A DNA stretch of 64,000 bases from Pseudonocardia sp. 73-21 (GTDB lineage: Bacteria; Actinomycetota; Actinomycetes; Mycobacteriales; Pseudonocardiaceae), in NCBI RefSeq assembly GCF_001899645.1, contig NZ_MKVV01000038.1, positions 2,085-66,084 of the forward strand, in the 5' to 3' direction. Below are positions 62,114 to 64,000 of the stretch, piece after piece. Numbering within the stretch: the stretch's first letter is position 1; every line of letters begins with the position of its first letter. Under the pieces are notes generated by a model. The model worked only from the letters and a program-made list of their open reading frames with translations, did not search any database and was not told where the DNA came from. The position numbers and the translations under genes were made by a program.

Positions 62114-63397
62114 ATGACCGACCTGCTCCCCGGGGTATGGGCCGCGCTGGGTGGCGCGCCGGAGGACCTCGACCGGCTCACCGTGAGCGGCCCGCCGGCC
62201 GTCCTGGCGTCGACGTTCCCGCTCACGGACGTGGGTGTCGCGGCCGTGGGCGCGAGCCTGCTGGCCGCCACCACCGGCCCCGTCGCACTCGACACCCGGC
62301 AGCTCGCGATCGCCCTCCGCAGCGAGCGGTACCTGCTCCGCGACGGGCGGTCGCCGGGCAGCCCGTTCGACCCGCTCTCGGCGTTCCACCGCACCGCCGA
62401 CGGCTGGCTGCGGCTGCACGCGAACTACCCGTGGCACCGGGCCGCGGCGCTGGCCGTCCTGGGGTGCACGCAGGGGCAGGCGCCGGCCGCGATCGCCGAG
62501 CGGGGCGCCGTCGAGCTGGAGACGGCGGTGCACGAGGCGGGCGGGGTCGCGGCCGCGGTGCGCACGGAGCAGGAGTGGCGGGCCACCGCGGGCGAGCCAC
62601 CACCGCTGGTCGAGCTCCGGGAGCTGGGGCCCGCCCCCGCCCGGCCCCGGCGACGCCCGCGGGTGCTGGACCTGACGCGGGTGATCGCCGGCCCGGTGGC
62701 CACCCGCACGCTCGCCGCGCACGGCGCCGACGTGCTCCGCGTCGACGCACCCGACCGTCCGGAGATCCCGCTGCAGTACTGGGACATGCTGCCGGGCAAG
62801 CGCAGCGCCCTGCTCGACCTGGCCGACGCCGCCACGCGCGAGGAGCTGCTGGCGGGCGCCGCCGTGGTGGTCGCGGGGTACCGGCCCGGCGCGCTCGACC
62901 CCTTCGGCCTCTCGCCCGGGGCGCTCGCGGAACGCCACCCGGGACTCGTCGTGGTGACGCTCTCGGCGTGGGGCCACCGGGGACCGTGGGGCGGCCGGCG
63001 GGGGTTCGACAGCCTCGTGCAGGCCGCGTGCGGGATCGCCGTGCAGGAGGGATCACCCGAGAAGCCGGGCGCGCTGCCCGCGCAGGTCCTCGACCACGCC
63101 ACCGGATACCTCGGCGCGGCGGGCGCCCTGCTCGGGCTGGCCCGGCAACGTCGCGACGGGGGCACGCACCACGTCCGGTTGTCGCTGGTGGGGACGGCGG
63201 GCTGGCTGCAGTCGGCGCCGCACGTCGACGCCGGTGCGATCCCCGACGTCGACGCCACGCCGTACCTCACCGACGTGCAGGCCCCGGACGGCGTGCTGAC
63301 GCTGGCGCTGCCCCCGGGCACGGTCGACGGCCGGGGGCTGAGCTGGCCGGATCCCCCACCCGCCTTCGGGGCCGCGCAGCCGGGCTGGGCGTCGTGA
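62114..63397 (+). CDS. CoA-transferase, CaiB/BaiF family III, unusual domain order
   Basis: A 427-residue protein. The usual N-terminal family start RVLDLTRVIAGPVATRTLAA, HGADVLRVDAP lies near residue 188, followed by GRRGFDSLVQAACGIA and the catalytic-Asp region VLDHATGYLGAAGALLGLAR. The first 185 residues (FHRTADGWLRLHANYPWHRA) resemble the part that normally follows this core. The order suggests circular permutation or fusion of two incomplete copies. The substrate is unknown. ATG at 62114. Confidence 0.8.
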   Translation: MTDLLPGVWAALGGAPEDLDRLTVSGPPAVLASTFPLTDVGVAAVGASLLAATTGPVALDTRQLAIALRSERYLLRDGRSPGSPFDPLSAFHRTADGWLRLHANYPWHRAAALAVLGCTQGQAPAAIAERGAVELETAVHEAGGVAAAVRTEQEWRATAGEPPPLVELRELGPAPARPRRRPRVLDLTRVIAGPVATRTLAAHGADVLRVDAPDRPEIPLQYWDMLPGKRSALLDLADAATREELLAGAAVVVAGYRPGALDPFGLSPGALAERHPGLVVVTLSAWGHRGPWGGRRGFDSLVQAACGIAVQEGSPEKPGALPAQVLDHATGYLGAAGALLGLARQRRDGGTHHVRLSLVGTAGWLQSAPHVDAGAIPDVDATPYLTDVQAPDGVLTLALPPGTVDGRGLSWPDPPPAFGAAQPGWAS

Positions 63398-63510
63398 CGA
63401 CCGACCCCACCGGCTTCTCGTCCCCGGTCGGTCAGGTCGTGGTGCTGCTGGTCCTGCTCGCGTCGTTGACTCTGCTGCTGCGATGGTTCTGGCAGAACCG
63501 CAGGCGCTGA
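63394..63510 (+). CDS. small single-pass membrane protein
   Basis: A 38-residue protein, MTTDPTGFSSPVGQVVVLLV then LLASLTLLLRWFWQNRRR, with one membrane segment and a positive C-terminus. The start GTG overlaps the CoA-transferase stop (GTGA), indicating coupling. Unknown function; possible regulator or leftover. Confidence 0.6.
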   Translation: MTTDPTGFSSPVGQVVVLLVLLASLTLLLRWFWQNRRR

Positions 63511-64000
63511 TCAGCTGTTGGCCTCGACGTACGCGTCGGGGTCCTTGTCCTCGCCCGACAGGCCGCGGCCGCCGGGGTGCTCGGCGAAGTACTGCTCGTA
63601 CCTGGCCCCGAGCTCCTGGCGGAACTCGACGGAGGCGACGCGCAGGAAGTCCGGGATGTCGTCGCGCTCCTCCTCGGCGAGGTGCTCGTCGTTGGCGTCG
63701 CGGGCGTCCTGGATGCCGGCCCACCACTCGTCGCTGCCGACCTCGGCGGCCTCGGAGCGCCGGATGCCCTCGCGGATCTCGTCGTGGTCGCCGATGGCGT
63801 CCTTGGTCTCGTCCTCGCTGCCCTCCACGTTCTGCAGCAGCGCCGGGTAGAAGTGCGCCTCCTCGGCGGAGGCGTGGATCTCCAGCCGCGCGGCGAGGCC
63901 GAGCCAGATCTCGTTGGCGGCCTGCGTGTTCCCCCGCTGGGCGAACAGCTCCTCGAACCGGGTCCGGAAGTTCTCGTGGTCGTCGAGGATGAGACGGATG
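63511..64000 (-). CDS. hemerythrin-domain protein (5' end outside window)
   Basis: A partial protein. Upstream part: LILDDHENFRTRFEELFAQR, EIWLGLAARLEIHASAEEAH, FYPALLQNVEG; then DAIGDHDEIREGIRRSEAAE and DANDEHLAEEERDDIPDFLR. The His/Glu residues of a HHE (hemerythrin) di-iron site are visible. Actinobacterial HHE proteins bind oxygen or NO or act in stress. The stop is at 63511; the start is beyond 64000. Confidence 0.8.
   Translation of the reverse strand, partial: IRLILDDHENFRTRFEELFAQRGNTQAANEIWLGLAARLEIHASAEEAHFYPALLQNVEGSEDETKDAIGDHDEIREGIRRSEAAEVGSDEWWAGIQDARDANDEHLAEEERDDIPDFLRVASVEFRQELGARYEQYFAEHPGGRGLSGEDKDPDAYVEANS

Overview
The window is high-GC actinobacterial chromosome. Gene content and order (fasR-fabD-fabH-acpP-fabF, nrdR-nrdJ, lexA, hflX-dapF-miaA, miaB, recA-recX with DUF3046, gluABCD, mycothiol-type redox proteins, PPOX and F420-type proteins) fit a Pseudonocardiaceae-like organism. 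The order of the lexA to recA block matches, from memory, the Rv2718c-Rv2738c region of Mycobacterium tuberculosis, with extra genes inserted. Nearly everything here is ordinary core metabolism and DNA maintenance. The unusual parts are gene remnants, stem-loop families and regulatory palindromes between the core genes.

Layout. 1-5.1 kb is a flexible island: a decayed ISAs1-type transposase, a small catabolic-looking cluster (atypical P450, beta-keto acid cleavage enzyme, cupin), an integrase remnant beside tRNA-Val(UAC), ahpE and a broken PPOX gene. 5.1-10.6 kb has a phospholipase D-like protein, DUF3052, aceE and a cold-shock protein. 10.6-16.8 kb has a pirin gene divergent from a FasR-like regulator, the fab operon and DUF3145. 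16.8-22.8 kb is accessory: carboxylesterase, secreted beta-helix protein, MBL hydrolase, small HTH protein, second pirin, transglutaminase-like protein and an alpha/beta-hydrolase stub. 22.8-28 kb has nrdJ-nrdR, a membrane protein divergent from lexA, and a universal stress protein. 28.9-38.2 kb is the hflX-dapF-miaA / DUF349 / miaB block. 38.3-44.9 kb has a TAXI lipoprotein, a two-component system and the divergent glutamate-type ABC transporter gluABCD. 44.9-50.3 kb has an S9 peptidase and a four-gene run in which the AraC-type regulator and the epimerase each carry a frameshift. 50.3-57.4 kb holds two complete succinate dehydrogenase/fumarate reductase operons in tandem, followed by a LysR regulator and a DsbA-like oxidoreductase. 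59.5-62 kb is recX-recA-DUF3046. The window ends with a CoA-transferase, a tiny membrane protein and a partial hemerythrin-domain gene.

How the parts work together. LexA boxes lie in front of lexA, its divergent neighbour and recA, so an SOS circuit is visible. An NrdR-like box precedes nrdR-nrdJ. FasR sits directly upstream of the type II fatty acid synthase genes it is expected to control. A two-component system is divergent from the glutamate importer. Two types of succinate dehydrogenase feed the respiratory chain downstream of the pyruvate dehydrogenase E1.

The most interesting non-coding signals are two families of near-perfect stem-loops (10162/50304 and 16238/39242), each placed 15-32 bases after a plus-strand stop codon, plus a hairpin spanning two convergent stop codons (18319-18371) and a perfect 32-base palindrome between gluB and gluC. 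I see no CRISPR array, rRNA, prophage, or clearly novel multi-gene defence system.
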